64,000 bases of DNA, taken from positions 32,070 to 96,069 of the forward strand of contig JAJJLU010000340.1 in assembly GCA_023807065.1 (NCBI GenBank), in the 5' to 3' direction. Position 1 is the stretch's first letter; each line of letters begins with the position of its first letter. The translations under genes and the position numbers were made by a program. Source of the stretch: Isotricha intestinalis. Taxonomy: Eukaryota; Ciliophora; Litostomatea; Vestibuliferida; Isotrichidae. Below are positions 38,207-48,129 of the stretch, piece after piece. The notes below the pieces were generated by a model. That model did no database searches and was not told the origin of the DNA. It was given only the letters and a program-made list of their open reading frames with translations.

Positions 38207-38656
38207 TTATTGAGCAAATTTAATTTGAGGATTTCCATTAAGTTTTTTCACAATGATTGCAATATATTTTGAACTAATTTCTTTTCTTTCATTTTGAAAA
38301 ACTAAATAATTTCCATTGCATTCTTCAACTTTTAGAATTTTATTAATCCCTCTTAAAGCAATAATATTATTTTTATCAAAATTAAACTCTATACTTTGAG
38401 TAATTATATCATCAAGAACATTATGTACTAATTCATTGGGATTATTATCATTGGGTATTTTCGTAGGAATAAAATTTATTAATTTTTCTTCTAATTCTTT
38501 ATCATTTGTAATTAAACAATCTCTAAAATTTCCTTCTAAATAGCCATATAAAATATTTTCTGATAAATTAGGTTTATTAGAATTAATTTTGATTATGTTA
38601 GATTTAGATAACTTTATAGCTTTATTGTTTATTATTTTTGCACTTCCACAACCCAT
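38207..38656 (-). CDS. Small MGCGSAK-type (probably myristoylated/palmitoylated) protein, unknown
   Basis: 149 residues from Met 38656. A longer ORF begins at 38692, but the inner Met gives MGCGSAKIINNKAIKL, the classic Gly2/Cys3 dual acylation signal common among protist membrane- and cilium-associated proteins, so I take it as the true start. The rest is a small mixed fold with DDIITQSIEFNFDKNN and a C-terminal KYIAIIVKKLNGNPQIKF. Similar MGCGS-leading small proteins occur in ciliates and apicomplexans, but no function is assigned. Convergent with CLEC16A. Confidence 0.65.
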   Translation of the reverse strand: MGCGSAKIINNKAIKLSKSNIIKINSNKPNLSENILYGYLEGNFRDCLITNDKELEEKLINFIPTKIPNDNNPNELVHNVLDDIITQSIEFNFDKNNIIALRGINKILKVEECNGNYLVFQNERKEISSKYIAIIVKKLNGNPQIKFAQ

Positions 38657-38692
38657 TAAATATTTAACCAAATAAAAAACTGATAAAATCAC

Positions 38693-39539
38693 TTATCAAA
38701 AATTAATTATGGTTATAAAATAATGTGACTCAAGAAAATTAATAGAATTATATTGATTATCAAAAATAATATTTAACTTTGATTCACTATAATTTGCTTT
38801 CAAAAAATCACTCAATATTGAAAAAGAATAGTTTACTATTTTAAATAATAAAAATATTATTTAAATATATTATATAAATTTAATTTGTATGGATATAAAA
38901 TTATTTTTTCTGAATAAGATATGAAATACTGTAAAAAGTCAAAGTTCCTAAGTTTTACTGAAAAGTGAATTTAATAAGATATTTCTAGATAATAATGAAC
39001 ATTTAAATTTATAAAATTAATAAATTATTTTATAATAATATAGTGAATTGAAGTCCATATTTTTATAAAGATTTCATTAAACTTTAAAACAAATTTTGGA
39101 ATCTACTCATAATATATTTTTAAGATGAATTGATGATTAAATTTTTGTAACTCTGGTAAATATAATATCTTTAATTAAGAATCAACCAAAATCTTTTTTT
39201 ATCTTTTTTATTATTAATAATGTTTATTTGGGCTAATATAGATTTTTTCAAATATAAATAAATTTTAAATTAAACATATTTAGAATTACAAATATTCTTT
39301 GGTATTATTTCAGATTAAAATATTTATTTTATTCTAAAATCTATGTGAATTGTGGAGTTTTGATATTTCTTTTTAATCTATTTTTTTTAAGTTTAAAATA
39401 ATTATTTTTAATTATATCAATATTTTTTATATTTTTTTCTATTTAGATAATAATATTTTTAATATTTAATTAAGGTATTAGATTTTTTCAATATTGCCTT
39501 CATTTACAATAATATTGTCATTATTCTTATTTCATTTAT
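38693..39539. other. 850-bp spacer, nothing firmly recognised
   Basis: AT-rich with stops in every frame. On the minus strand one frame without TGA codons for several hundred bases (about 38940-39210) has coding-like composition but many TAA/TAG; I do not consider it a gene. Confidence 0.35.
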
Positions 39540-41459
39540 TTAATTATTAATATTTTCATTATTATAACTTTCATTTATTTCATTGTTATTATTTTCATTA
39601 TTATAACTTTCATTTATTTCATTGTTATTATTTTCATTATTATAACTTTCATTTATTTCATTATTATTATTTTCATTATTATTACTTTCATTTATTTCAT
39701 TATTATTATTTTCATTATTATTACTTTCATTTATTTCATTATCATTATTTTCATTATTATTACTTTCATTTGAATGAAAATTGACACTATCATTATGATT
39801 TTTTTCATTCTCCTCTTGATTCATTGTTTCTAATTTATTTTCATTATTATTCTCTTCATTTACTTCATTTTTAATAATTTCAGTGTTCTTATTTTCATTG
39901 TGATTTTCATTATCATCTTCTTTATTATTTTCATTCTTCATATTTTCATTATTTTTTTTCCATTTTTCATTTGTTTCCTTATTATTATTGCTATTAGACT
40001 TTAATCTAATTTTTGGAACTGCAGGTTTCTTTTTAGTTTCATTTTCTTGTTTAATTTCTTCTAATCTTTTTTCAATAGTAAAATTATATTTTGGTTCATT
40101 AAAATAATAAGGACTCCTTTTATTAGTATTATCTAACATTGATAATGATTCATTTTCAAAAGCATTATCATCAATATTATAATAATTATTATCTTCATTT
40201 AAATGAACTTCTTCTTCATTATACCTAATAGGATAATTATCATATGTTTCTATATTTAAAAATTGATATTTATTTATATTAGGATAAGCATTATTTAAAG
40301 ATCTTGTATTTTCACTGTAATCTTTTAATTGATTTGATAATTGATTTTTATTATAATGTTTTATTCTTGAAGATGATGGAGTATAATAATGATATTTTTT
40401 ATTTACATATTTTTTTTCTAAATATTGAAATTTATTTGCTTTTAAATCATTTTCCATTGATCTGATTAAATCATGATTAATTTTAGCTTGTTTTTTCTTG
40501 TCATAAAAATTTTTTAAATCTTTATCCATTTGTTTATTATATTCATTTATTTTTCTTTTTCTTTTTAAAATATCGTGATTATTTTTATCAGATTTTAATT
40601 TCCTTACAAAATTTCTAGCATTTAAAGCTAAATCATAATCTTTATCTTTCATATCATATTTTAAAATATCTTTTTCAATTGAAGAAGATAATTGATTAAT
40701 ATATTCAGTTTTATATTTATTACTAAGTAAAACCTCTTTTCCAGTTCTTTGGAATTGGACTGATTTATTAAAAGAATTTAATAATTTATTTTCATTATTT
40801 TTATTCCAATCAATAAATTTATTATTTTTTAAGTCTTTATTGCTTGATTCATTATTTTTTAATTTCTTCATATAATCAGGATGGTTTGAAATTGATCTTT
40901 TTTCATTACTTAAGATAAATTGATTATTATTTTTAATTTGTTGTTTTGATATTATTTTCTTTTGAATTTTTTGATTATTTATCTCATTTAATTGATAATT
41001 TGAATAAGCTCTTTTTGAAGTATCATCATTTTTATCTTCATTATTTAATATATCTGATTTTAATTTGTATACTTTTTTCTTATGATTTTGATTTAAATTA
41101 GGTGTTGAAGGTAAATAATTTGATTTAAATATATTTGCTTGTTTTTCATTCATTTTTAAATTCACGGATTTATTTAAATTTTTCAAATTCATTATTTGAT
41201 ATTCATAATTTGATATGTTTCTTTCTAATTTTGCTCTTACTTCTGAATATAAATTAATTTTATATTTTCTGAATAATTGATTTTGTAATAAAATAGTATC
41301 TTCGTTTTTAAATGAAGTTTTTTTATTTATATTAGAATTATATTCTGGAAATATAATTTTCCCTGTTAAAATATCTTCTTTTGTTTGATTATTTTTTGAA
41401 TCAATTAAATTAGTTAAAAAAGTATTAATAGAAGAATCAAAATTGATAACATTACTCAT
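39540..41459 (-). CDS. Asn/Lys-rich protein ending in a 13-residue tandem repeat, unknown
   Basis: 639 residues. Residues 1-450 are polar, with coiled-coil stretches such as LARNFVRKLKSDKNN and KRKRKINEYNKQMDKDLKNF. The C-terminal 200 residues are nearly all Asn and Glu and end in about six copies of a 13-residue unit related to NEINESNNNENNN. The unit is encoded by a 39-bp minisatellite near the stop codon. The gene start is only 41 bases from the divergent MORN-like gene. No conserved domain was recognised, and the repeat copy number is likely to vary between alleles. Confidence 0.6.
   Translation of the reverse strand: MSNVINFDSSINTFLTNLIDSKNNQTKEDILTGKIIFPEYNSNINKKTSFKNEDTILLQNQLFRKYKINLYSEVRAKLERNISNYEYQIMNLKNLNKSVNLKMNEKQANIFKSNYLPSTPNLNQNHKKKVYKLKSDILNNEDKNDDTSKRAYSNYQLNEINNQKIQKKIISKQQIKNNNQFILSNEKRSISNHPDYMKKLKNNESSNKDLKNNKFIDWNKNNENKLLNSFNKSVQFQRTGKEVLLSNKYKTEYINQLSSSIEKDILKYDMKDKDYDLALNARNFVRKLKSDKNNHDILKRKRKINEYNKQMDKDLKNFYDKKKQAKINHDLIRSMENDLKANKFQYLEKKYVNKKYHYYTPSSSRIKHYNKNQLSNQLKDYSENTRSLNNAYPNINKYQFLNIETYDNYPIRYNEEEVHLNEDNNYYNIDDNAFENESLSMLDNTNKRSPYYFNEPKYNFTIEKRLEEIKQENETKKKPAVPKIRLKSNSNNNKETNEKWKKNNENMKNENNKEDDNENHNENKNTEIIKNEVNEENNNENKLETMNQEENEKNHNDSVNFHSNESNNNENNDNEINESNNNENNNNEINESNNNENNNNEINESYNNENNNNEINESYNNENNNNEINESYNNENINN
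39543..39775 (-). repeat. 39-bp minisatellite, about six copies, within the Asn-rich gene
   Basis: Tandem units on the plus strand contain TCATTTATTTCATT followed by an ATT-rich part and are 39 bases long. The three copies nearest the stop carry TATAACTT, and the inner copies carry TATTACTT (Tyr versus Asn in the protein), so homogenisation is partial. The unit length is a multiple of three and keeps the frame. Confidence 0.85.
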
Positions 41460-41500
41460 TTATACGTTATTTATTAAAAATAAATAAATTTTTTTTATCT

Positions 41501-42685
41501 GTGATGGAAAAAATCAAAGAAAAAGATAAAAAACAAAAATCTAAAAAACCAATAAATTTTTCTTTAAATTTTTCCGAACAAATATTAAAAATACCTTTTT
41601 TTCAAAACATAAATTTTGAAAGAAAAATTGATAGAGATTTAGAACAAAGAATAATATTAAAAATAAATATAAATGAGGAAGAATATTATATAGGAGAGAC
41701 AATAGAAAATTTACCAGATGGTTTTGGAATTTTGAAAACAAAACAATTTATATATAAAGGAAGCTTCAAATTAGGAGAAAAAAATGGGCCTGGAATATTA
41801 CAATTAAATAATAATAAAGAATCATATAATTTATTTTTTGAAGATGATAAATTATTGAAAAATTATTGTATGAAAATAGAACAAAAATATATTATTGAAG
41901 GAGGAATTGAAGAATATAAAAAAAAAAATAAATTTCAATTTAAAGATATAGCAATTGTTACAAATAAACATAAAAAAGAAAAAATGGAATGTGAAATTAA
42001 AAATAAAGAAATGTTTTTTGTTAAAAAATATAACATTGAAAAACCAAATATATACATTTATGGTTCATGTAACAAATTCGGAGAACCCTTTAATGATACA
42101 ATAATGGAAGTAGATAAAAATTCTTATTTAATAATATTAAATTATATTAATGGAAAACAAGAAGGATATTTTGAAAAATATAATATAAATGGAAAATATA
42201 CTTTTGGAAATATTCATCAAGGAAAATTATCTGGTTATGAATTTAATGTAGATCATAAAAATTTTTCTTTTGGAAAATTTGTTAATGGAATTAAAGAAGG
42301 TCCTTTTCAAGTATTTTCAAATTATAAAAAAAATAAAGATTCAATGGTATTAACTCAAATTTATTTATATGGTTTTTTATCTAAGAATGTAGATAAATAT
42401 GAAAATGGTTCTAAATATATTTTGCAAAATTACCCTGAATATGCGAATTTTTTAAAAATAAATTATAAAAGTATATTAAATATTTTGGAAAAATATATAG
42501 GAGAAAATAAATATGAGCAATATTTAAATAAATTCGAAGATAAAAAAAAAGAGAAAAAGGAGAAAAAAAGTAATAAATCAAAAGATAAAAAAACTCATAA
42601 AGATAAGTCTAAAGAAAAATATTGTAATAATAATAACAACAATAACAATAGTAATCAAAAATCACCATTAAAGGAAAATAAATAA
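41501..42685 (+). CDS. MORN-repeat-like protein with Lys-rich tail
   Basis: 394 residues. MORN-type units (Y-x-G-x-x-x-x-x-x-P-x-G-x-G) are visible: YYIGETIENLPDGFGILKTK, YKGSFKLGEKNGPGILQLNN, then degenerate ones such as FGKFVNGIKEGPFQVFSNY and YTFGNIHQGKLSGYEFN. MORN repeats bind lipids or act as cytoskeletal scaffolds, and such proteins are numerous in alveolates. The C-terminal 60 residues are Lys-rich and then Asn-rich (disordered). It shares a 41-bp divergent spacer with the Asn-rich gene on the other strand. Confidence 0.7.
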   Translation: MMEKIKEKDKKQKSKKPINFSLNFSEQILKIPFFQNINFERKIDRDLEQRIILKININEEEYYIGETIENLPDGFGILKTKQFIYKGSFKLGEKNGPGILQLNNNKESYNLFFEDDKLLKNYCMKIEQKYIIEGGIEEYKKKNKFQFKDIAIVTNKHKKEKMECEIKNKEMFFVKKYNIEKPNIYIYGSCNKFGEPFNDTIMEVDKNSYLIILNYINGKQEGYFEKYNINGKYTFGNIHQGKLSGYEFNVDHKNFSFGKFVNGIKEGPFQVFSNYKKNKDSMVLTQIYLYGFLSKNVDKYENGSKYILQNYPEYANFLKINYKSILNILEKYIGENKYEQYLNKFEDKKKEKKEKKSNKSKDKKTHKDKSKEKYCNNNNNNNNSNQKSPLKENK

Positions 42686-42744
42686 AAAAAATAATAAATA
42701 AATGACTTATTATATAATTATTATTAGTTAATTTTTATAAATTT

Positions 42745-45033
42745 TTATTTTAATAAAGTGTTTATAAAATCTTTTAATTCTTGAACATTTCCATTATCAT
42801 TATCAACAGAAACACTATTAATACTTTCTGCAATATCCATATCTTTCCCGATAATTCTATTATTTTCACTTAAAACAAATAAATTTCCAAGAGATTGTAA
42901 CATAAGAATAATATTATCAACATTTGTTTCCTTTTGTAAAATTTCATTTATCAAAGCACAAATTTGTAAAGAAGCTTCACTATCATCCAAAGTGGAAAAA
43001 ATGATAGAATAATTAAATAAAATATTAATAATTCCACCTCTTATATGTTTATTATCATTATCAACATAATTTCCACATAAATCTAAAATATCTTGTCTTT
43101 TAACTTGCAATAAATTTCTACTATATTCATTATTAAACATATTACAAATACATCTCATTGCCAAAATACTTAAAATTTGAATATTATTATTTTTTAAATA
43201 TAATAATAAAATAGTTAACTGTTCAACCCCTCCTCCAGCTTTTTTAAATACCATATTACTTTGAGGATGTAATAAAAACATTCTAAAAACATCAAATATT
43301 GGAACAAGTAAATCATCATGCCATGAAGTAAATAAATTTAAAAATTCTTTTAAATCATATTCATCACAATTACTATTATGATAAAAAGCTTTTTCACCAA
43401 TGACTTTTAAAACCTTTCCAATTTGTTTCAATTGAAAATCTGTTAATTTTTTATTTTTATCTCCTTCATTAATTTTACTATTAAATTCATTTATTTTTTT
43501 ATTTGGACCATCACAATTAATACTCTCATAAAAACTATATCTCATAATAGGAAAAGAATAATTCTTAGTAGATTGAGGTTTATTATTACTTATATTTTGA
43601 GGTTTAGGTTTAGGTTTTGAATAATCTTTTTTTTGAGTAATAGTTGGTTTTTTACCTTTATTCTTTCCAGTATTAGCTCTTAAAAATTTCATAATATCAT
43701 CAACATAAGCTTTATGTAATTTTTCTCTTCCAACAAATTTTTCAGCAGCAACTAAAATATTATCTCCTTCATTAAAAGGTAATTGAGTAATTCCATCATT
43801 TAATTCTACATCAAATATATAATCATAATTTCCTTCTTTGAAAATATCATCTCCAGGATAATATTTTTTTTGAGGAGCACTTTTTTGTCCCATTACTTCA
43901 CCTAGTAATTCCCATTTATCTTCACTTTTTTTATAACAATAAGCTTCAGCTTTCCCAAAATTATTGAACAATCTTATTTCACCATCTTTTATATTTTTCA
44001 AATTAGACATTTCTGTTATTGAAGGTAAAGTATTAATATCAACTTGTTCTCCTTGATTATTTCCTTCTCCTTCACTTTGAGCAGCAGCTAAATTACATAA
44101 ATTATTATATTCTTTTAAAGCATTTTCATTCATCCATCTTTTATTATTATTTGAAAAAACTCTTAGTATAGAATCAGCACAAGCAGTTAAAATATCATCG
44201 TTAATTGGATTATAAGCAGCATCCCAAATAGTATTGGGATGTAAAAGAGATTGTTCATAATTTCCATTTTCTTTCCAAACTTTTACAACTCTATCATCAC
44301 CACAAGAAAAAAGTTGATGACTTTTTAAATTAAAACACAAATTAAAAATAAATCCATCATGAGCATTAAAAGTATTAAGTAATTGTCCATTAAGACTCCA
44401 TTGTTTAATTTTCATATCATTACTAGTTGTGAACATACTTTGTGAATCAGGACTTAAAATAATACTTCTAATAATATCATCATGAGCATTTTGAACAGTA
44501 TTAACTTTTCTATCACCATCCCAAAAATATAAATTTTTATCTTGACTTCCAGTAACATATTTCTTATTAGGTAAAGCTAAAACAGTAACAGCATAAGAAT
44601 GTCCCTCTAATATAGAAATATTTTCTTGTTTATTTAAATCCCAAATACGAGCAGTAGTATCCCAAGAACCAGAAATGAATAAATTATTATCATCTTTACT
44701 TTGACTTATTGAATTAATTGTTCCATTATGTCCCATAAATTCACCAACTGGATTTCCTTCATTATCCATATATATTATTCTCTTATCTTTAGAACCTGAA
44801 AAAAAACCACGTGAAAGGATATCTGGTCTTGTTATGTAGATGTAGTCGTCATGGTATTTCGTGTCCTTTATGAATTCATATTTACCATCAGATGTTGATT
44901 GGAAGAAGGAACATGTCTTATCAAAGGAACCTGTTAAAATTAAACCATAGGAGTTGCACGCTACTGTACGGAGAGTATCTTTGTGATGTTGATGAGATGA
45001 ACTTAAGATATATGAATTTGAGAAGGATTCCAT
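42745..45033 (-). CDS. PLAA: PLAA/Doa1/Ufd3 ubiquitin-binding Cdc48/p97 adaptor
   Basis: 762 residues in the family's complete three-domain order. Residues 1-300 are a WD40 propeller (LTGSFDKTCSFF, FISGSWDTTARIWDLNK, ILEGHSYAVTVLALPNKKYV then TGSQDKNLYFWDG, FSCGDDRVVKVWKENGNYEQ). Residues about 345-455 are the PFU domain (EIRLFNNFGKAEAYCYKKSE, KWELLGEVMGQ, YDYIFDVELNDG). Residues about 495-760 are the PUL domain with armadillo-like repeats (SFYESINCDGPNKKINEFNS). The protein binds ubiquitin and p97/Cdc48 and works in ubiquitin recycling and degradation. The length is close to that of human PLAA. Codon use in the first 60 codons is visibly less AT-rich than in the rest. Confidence 0.95.
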   Translation of the reverse strand: MESFSNSYILSSSHQHHKDTLRTVACNSYGLILTGSFDKTCSFFQSTSDGKYEFIKDTKYHDDYIYITRPDILSRGFFSGSKDKRIIYMDNEGNPVGEFMGHNGTINSISQSKDDNNLFISGSWDTTARIWDLNKQENISILEGHSYAVTVLALPNKKYVTGSQDKNLYFWDGDRKVNTVQNAHDDIIRSIILSPDSQSMFTTSNDMKIKQWSLNGQLLNTFNAHDGFIFNLCFNLKSHQLFSCGDDRVVKVWKENGNYEQSLLHPNTIWDAAYNPINDDILTACADSILRVFSNNNKRWMNENALKEYNNLCNLAAAQSEGEGNNQGEQVDINTLPSITEMSNLKNIKDGEIRLFNNFGKAEAYCYKKSEDKWELLGEVMGQKSAPQKKYYPGDDIFKEGNYDYIFDVELNDGITQLPFNEGDNILVAAEKFVGREKLHKAYVDDIMKFLRANTGKNKGKKPTITQKKDYSKPKPKPQNISNNKPQSTKNYSFPIMRYSFYESINCDGPNKKINEFNSKINEGDKNKKLTDFQLKQIGKVLKVIGEKAFYHNSNCDEYDLKEFLNLFTSWHDDLLVPIFDVFRMFLLHPQSNMVFKKAGGGVEQLTILLLYLKNNNIQILSILAMRCICNMFNNEYSRNLLQVKRQDILDLCGNYVDNDNKHIRGGIINILFNYSIIFSTLDDSEASLQICALINEILQKETNVDNIILMLQSLGNLFVLSENNRIIGKDMDIAESINSVSVDNDNGNVQELKDFINTLLK

Positions 45034-46638
45034 TTTTTAAATAAGGAATTATTTATTTTTATTGTTTATAATAGGTATTCTTGAAGTTTTAGTTTATTTG
45101 TAAAATAATTTATTTATATAATAAAATATTAAATTGTTAATTTTAGATTATGTTTTATTTTCATATTATTTTGATTTTTGAGATTATTTGGATATAAATT
45201 ATTCATAGAATATTTTTCTTCAATTTGTATTTGGTTTTTATAAAATTTATTTAGCTAATTCCTTAAAATTATTTTTCATATTATTTATTAAAAAGAATAA
45301 ACTGAATTAAATCTCTCATTCTTTTAATCTCTTTTGTAGAAATAAAAATTACACTTAAAAGTAAAAAAGTTTCTTCAATCAACGAATCAATAATGTCTTT
45401 CAAACCATCAATGACATCAGATAAAATCATTAAAAATTGATATTCTTTTTTATTATTATTTGTCCTAATCAATAATTATCCTACAAAAATAGAAGAGTAA
45501 TTCTTTCTAAACATTTATGATATTCTTGAATATCAGGAACAGTAAAAATATTAGGAGTTTGATGGATATTATTATTAAAGAACATATTTATATCTTCATA
45601 TTTATTTATAATAGCTCCAAACCAAAAACTGAAAAAAATTGATTATAATCATAATAATTGAGGATTGTACCACATTGAAAATTTCTCTTTCTTATCCTTT
45701 ATTTCCTTTTGAAAATATTTTGATTTTTTATTAGAGCTTTTGTTCTAAGTTAGGGTAATTCATCATATGGACGACCACTTGAACCTGTGAAATCTATCCA
45801 ATTGATAAACCTAATCTTACTCCTGATTTTAAATAATCCGAAAAATATATTCTGAATACTAATAAAAATATTCTTTTTTAATATTATTATTCTGTTTTTT
45901 GATAATGATAAATATATTTTGTTTTTTGGTATATAATTTATATGTAAATTGAACTCAATTTGTTATACATTTTTTTTGATAATCAAAAATTTGTATATAA
46001 AAATATGGAGATTATAAATTTACCAATACTTGGAACGACAAATTAATTGTTGTCTCCTAAAGCTTAACTTGAATATATTTTTGAGTATTGATATTAAAAA
46101 TAAGTTATTTTTACTTCTCTTAAATCAAAATTAGAATTTGTTTCTACATCAAATGAATATTATAAAAAACTTTGTGTTTCTTCTAATTTATTTTCTTTAA
46201 AACTTAGTATTTCTTTTATTTTTCATTTATTTTTTTATTAAATAACTATTTCTGGGTCTCACCTAAATAAATATTAACTCATTATTTCACAGAATTATTT
46301 TCTGTTCACATATAAAATGCAAAAAGTAAAATTTACTCTTTTTCAAAGTAATCTTCCATCACTAAATTTTATATTACAAATTTGACTAATTTTTTCTTAA
46401 TGGCAAATTTTTTAACTAAACAATTATACATTTTTGTAATGATATTTCTATGTTCTTAATTATCAAAAATATTTTACTGCCTTTACACTTTTTATTTACA
46501 TATTATACATTATTTTTTTTATAAAAAATATATATTCATTCATTCAAAAAAAATAAACATTAATAATTATTTTAATAAAAAAAATATTTTCAATTTATTA
46601 TTATACTTGAATAGGATTAATTATCATAAGCAGGAATA
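45034..46638. other. 1.6-kb spacer containing a copine pseudogene
   Basis: The right part (about 46216-46638) shows no gene. The stretch 45281-46215 carries the copine relic on the minus strand, listed separately. The first 250 bases are the promoter side of the PLAA gene. Confidence 0.6.
45281..46215 (-). pseudogene. Copine pseudogene (C2 and vWA/copine domain remnants)
   Basis: Reading the minus strand right to left in changing frames gives a C2-like remnant (YSFDVETNSNFD then REVKIT), then copine vWA landmarks: FSDYLKSGVRLGLSIG, then IDFTGSSGRP in another frame, CGTILNYYDYNQFFSVFG, FGAIINKYEDINMFFNNNIH, IQEYHKCLERITLL, YQFLMILSDVIDGLKDIIDS, and MRDLIQFILFNK to the stop. Order and wording follow the copine domain (DYL-x-x-G-x-x-x-x-x-x-x-IDFT-x-SNG, YD-x-D-x-x-FP-x-x-GFGA, ILMI-x-TDG, RD-x-x-QF). 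There are at least three frame changes and several in-frame TAA/TAG codons. The 3' part (45640-45281) is almost intact; two of its segments join cleanly if a 20-nt stretch beginning GTAGG is treated as an intron. The domain also lacks pieces normally present, such as the GPT block, so it is decayed. Confidence 0.78.
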
Positions 46639-47754
46639 TTAAATATGAGGGGCTGCTCCATTATTTTGTGTTTGTTCAGGATTTGCATTTTGATCATTTA
46701 GATTATTATTATTCTCATTCCCTGAATTCAACCTTAACATTTGAATACTATTATTATTTTTTTTATCATTTTTGTGTAATTCACTTTTTAAATCATATAG
46801 ATTTACTCTACATTCAGGACAATTATTATTTACATCATATGATTCTTCTGGAAGAAACCAATTTTTAAGACATGCATAATGAAATACATGATTACAAGGT
46901 GATTTTAACACTTTTTCATCATTTGAAAATTCATCTTGGCATATACTACAAACAGTAAATTGATTATTTGTTAAATCCTTGAATAATACACTCTGAATTT
47001 CTTGAAATTTTTTTTCTGCTACTCTTCTTAGTTCTTCTTTATTTTTTTTATCATTTTCTGGATTTTCTCTTTCCACAATAATAAGATTTTCAGTGTCTTT
47101 TTTTCTGTAAAGAATAATAAAGACAATTAATATAATAAGAATTGCAGCAACTATAACAAGGAGAACAATAATAATAATTTTTGTATTTTGATCTTGACTA
47201 TTAAAAGAAATAGTTATATCAAAAGGATTTTTTTCAACTGGTACAGAAAGATAAATATCAATAATAATATTTTTCTGGTTTTTCATTATATATGTTGGTT
47301 TTTTATCTTTTACTTCTTCTTTTTGTCCATTCATTTTTCTAATTATAATAAAATGTTTTGAATTAGTAGTTTCCTGTTTGATTTTGATATAAAAAGTTTT
47401 ATCCACTTTTGCATTTGTTATATAATATCTACAAAGTAAATTAGAATTACCATATACATTTCCATTTTTAATTAATCCAATATCAATATCTTTTTTCTCT
47501 AAAACCAAAGAATTTCTACCACAATATTGAAAAACATAATCATCAATATTATCTGTTTCATAACAACTTATAAGCCTTTCTAAAACTTCTATATCTGATT
47601 CAGGATTATCATTATCTATACAATTATTGTTTGTCCATTCACATATATCTCCTGTTTGAGCTTTACAATCAAAACAATTAGTAAAATCAGAACATTGGGC
47701 TGAATTTATTTTATAAACCAAATTAAGTATAATTAATAAATTAATTATCCCCAT
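46639..47754 (-). CDS. Single-pass transmembrane RING-H2 E3 ligase with Cys-rich (PSI-like) ectodomain
   Basis: 371 residues. Residues 1-18 are a signal peptide (MGIINLLIILNLVYKINS). Next comes a Cys-rich module, CSDFTNCFDCKAQTGDICEW followed by C, resembling a PSI domain, then a beta-rich ectodomain with NxS/T sites. A membrane helix (IIIIVLLVIVAAILIILIVF) is followed by a charged linker and a RING-H2 finger: CSICQDEFSNDEKVLKSPC then NHVFHYACLKNWF, CPEC. The zinc ligands are complete (C3H2C3). The last 55 residues are Asn/Gln-rich. The layout resembles RNF13/Goliath-type ligases but with a different ectodomain. Confidence 0.85.
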   Translation of the reverse strand: MGIINLLIILNLVYKINSAQCSDFTNCFDCKAQTGDICEWTNNNCIDNDNPESDIEVLERLISCYETDNIDDYVFQYCGRNSLVLEKKDIDIGLIKNGNVYGNSNLLCRYYITNAKVDKTFYIKIKQETTNSKHFIIIRKMNGQKEEVKDKKPTYIMKNQKNIIIDIYLSVPVEKNPFDITISFNSQDQNTKIIIIVLLVIVAAILIILIVFIILYRKKDTENLIIVERENPENDKKNKEELRRVAEKKFQEIQSVLFKDLTNNQFTVCSICQDEFSNDEKVLKSPCNHVFHYACLKNWFLPEESYDVNNNCPECRVNLYDLKSELHKNDKKNNNSIQMLRLNSGNENNNNLNDQNANPEQTQNNGAAPHI

Positions 47755-48129
47755 TTTTTTTAATATAAAGAGATATTTTTTATTTTATAAACCTATTTTC
47801 AGAAATTTAAAAAAAATAATGAATAAAGTCTTTCAAAAAAAAATTAATGTAAAATAAATCAATCAATTTAAAATAGATGAATCTTTTTTTTGATTTTCCC
47901 AGTTATTTGACAATTTAACATTTATTTTATAACAAAATCAGAGATTATAAAATATAATTTAATTGTAAATTAAAATTTAACTGAAACAACTCTAAATAAA
48001 TCACAAATTCTTAAGATAAATTTCATAAATTTTTACTACTAACATGTTATCATTTCATTAATAATATTTCAAAGTTGATTTTAATTTCATAAAAATAAAA
48101 ATATTTTCCTTCAAAAAATAAAAAATAAA
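47755..48129. other. Divergent intergenic region
   Basis: AT-rich spacer between the divergent RING and annexin genes, presumably carrying both promoters. No other feature was recognised. Confidence 0.4.

Noticed and set aside
38940..39210. Minus-strand coding frame if TAA/TAG were Gln
   Set aside because: In DNA with this AT content, many regions lack TGA by chance. No recognisable protein motif appears.
45281..45472. 63-residue ORF as an independent small gene
   Set aside because: Its sequence is the C-terminal part of the copine vWA domain and it continues upstream in the relic.
45281..46215. TAA/TAG read as Gln (alternative ciliate code) to rescue the copine region
   Set aside because: Many in-frame TAA codons would fit Gln, but about 40 neighbouring genes end at TAA/TAG/TGA with intact domains, and the region also needs frame changes. 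A decayed pseudogene explains it better.
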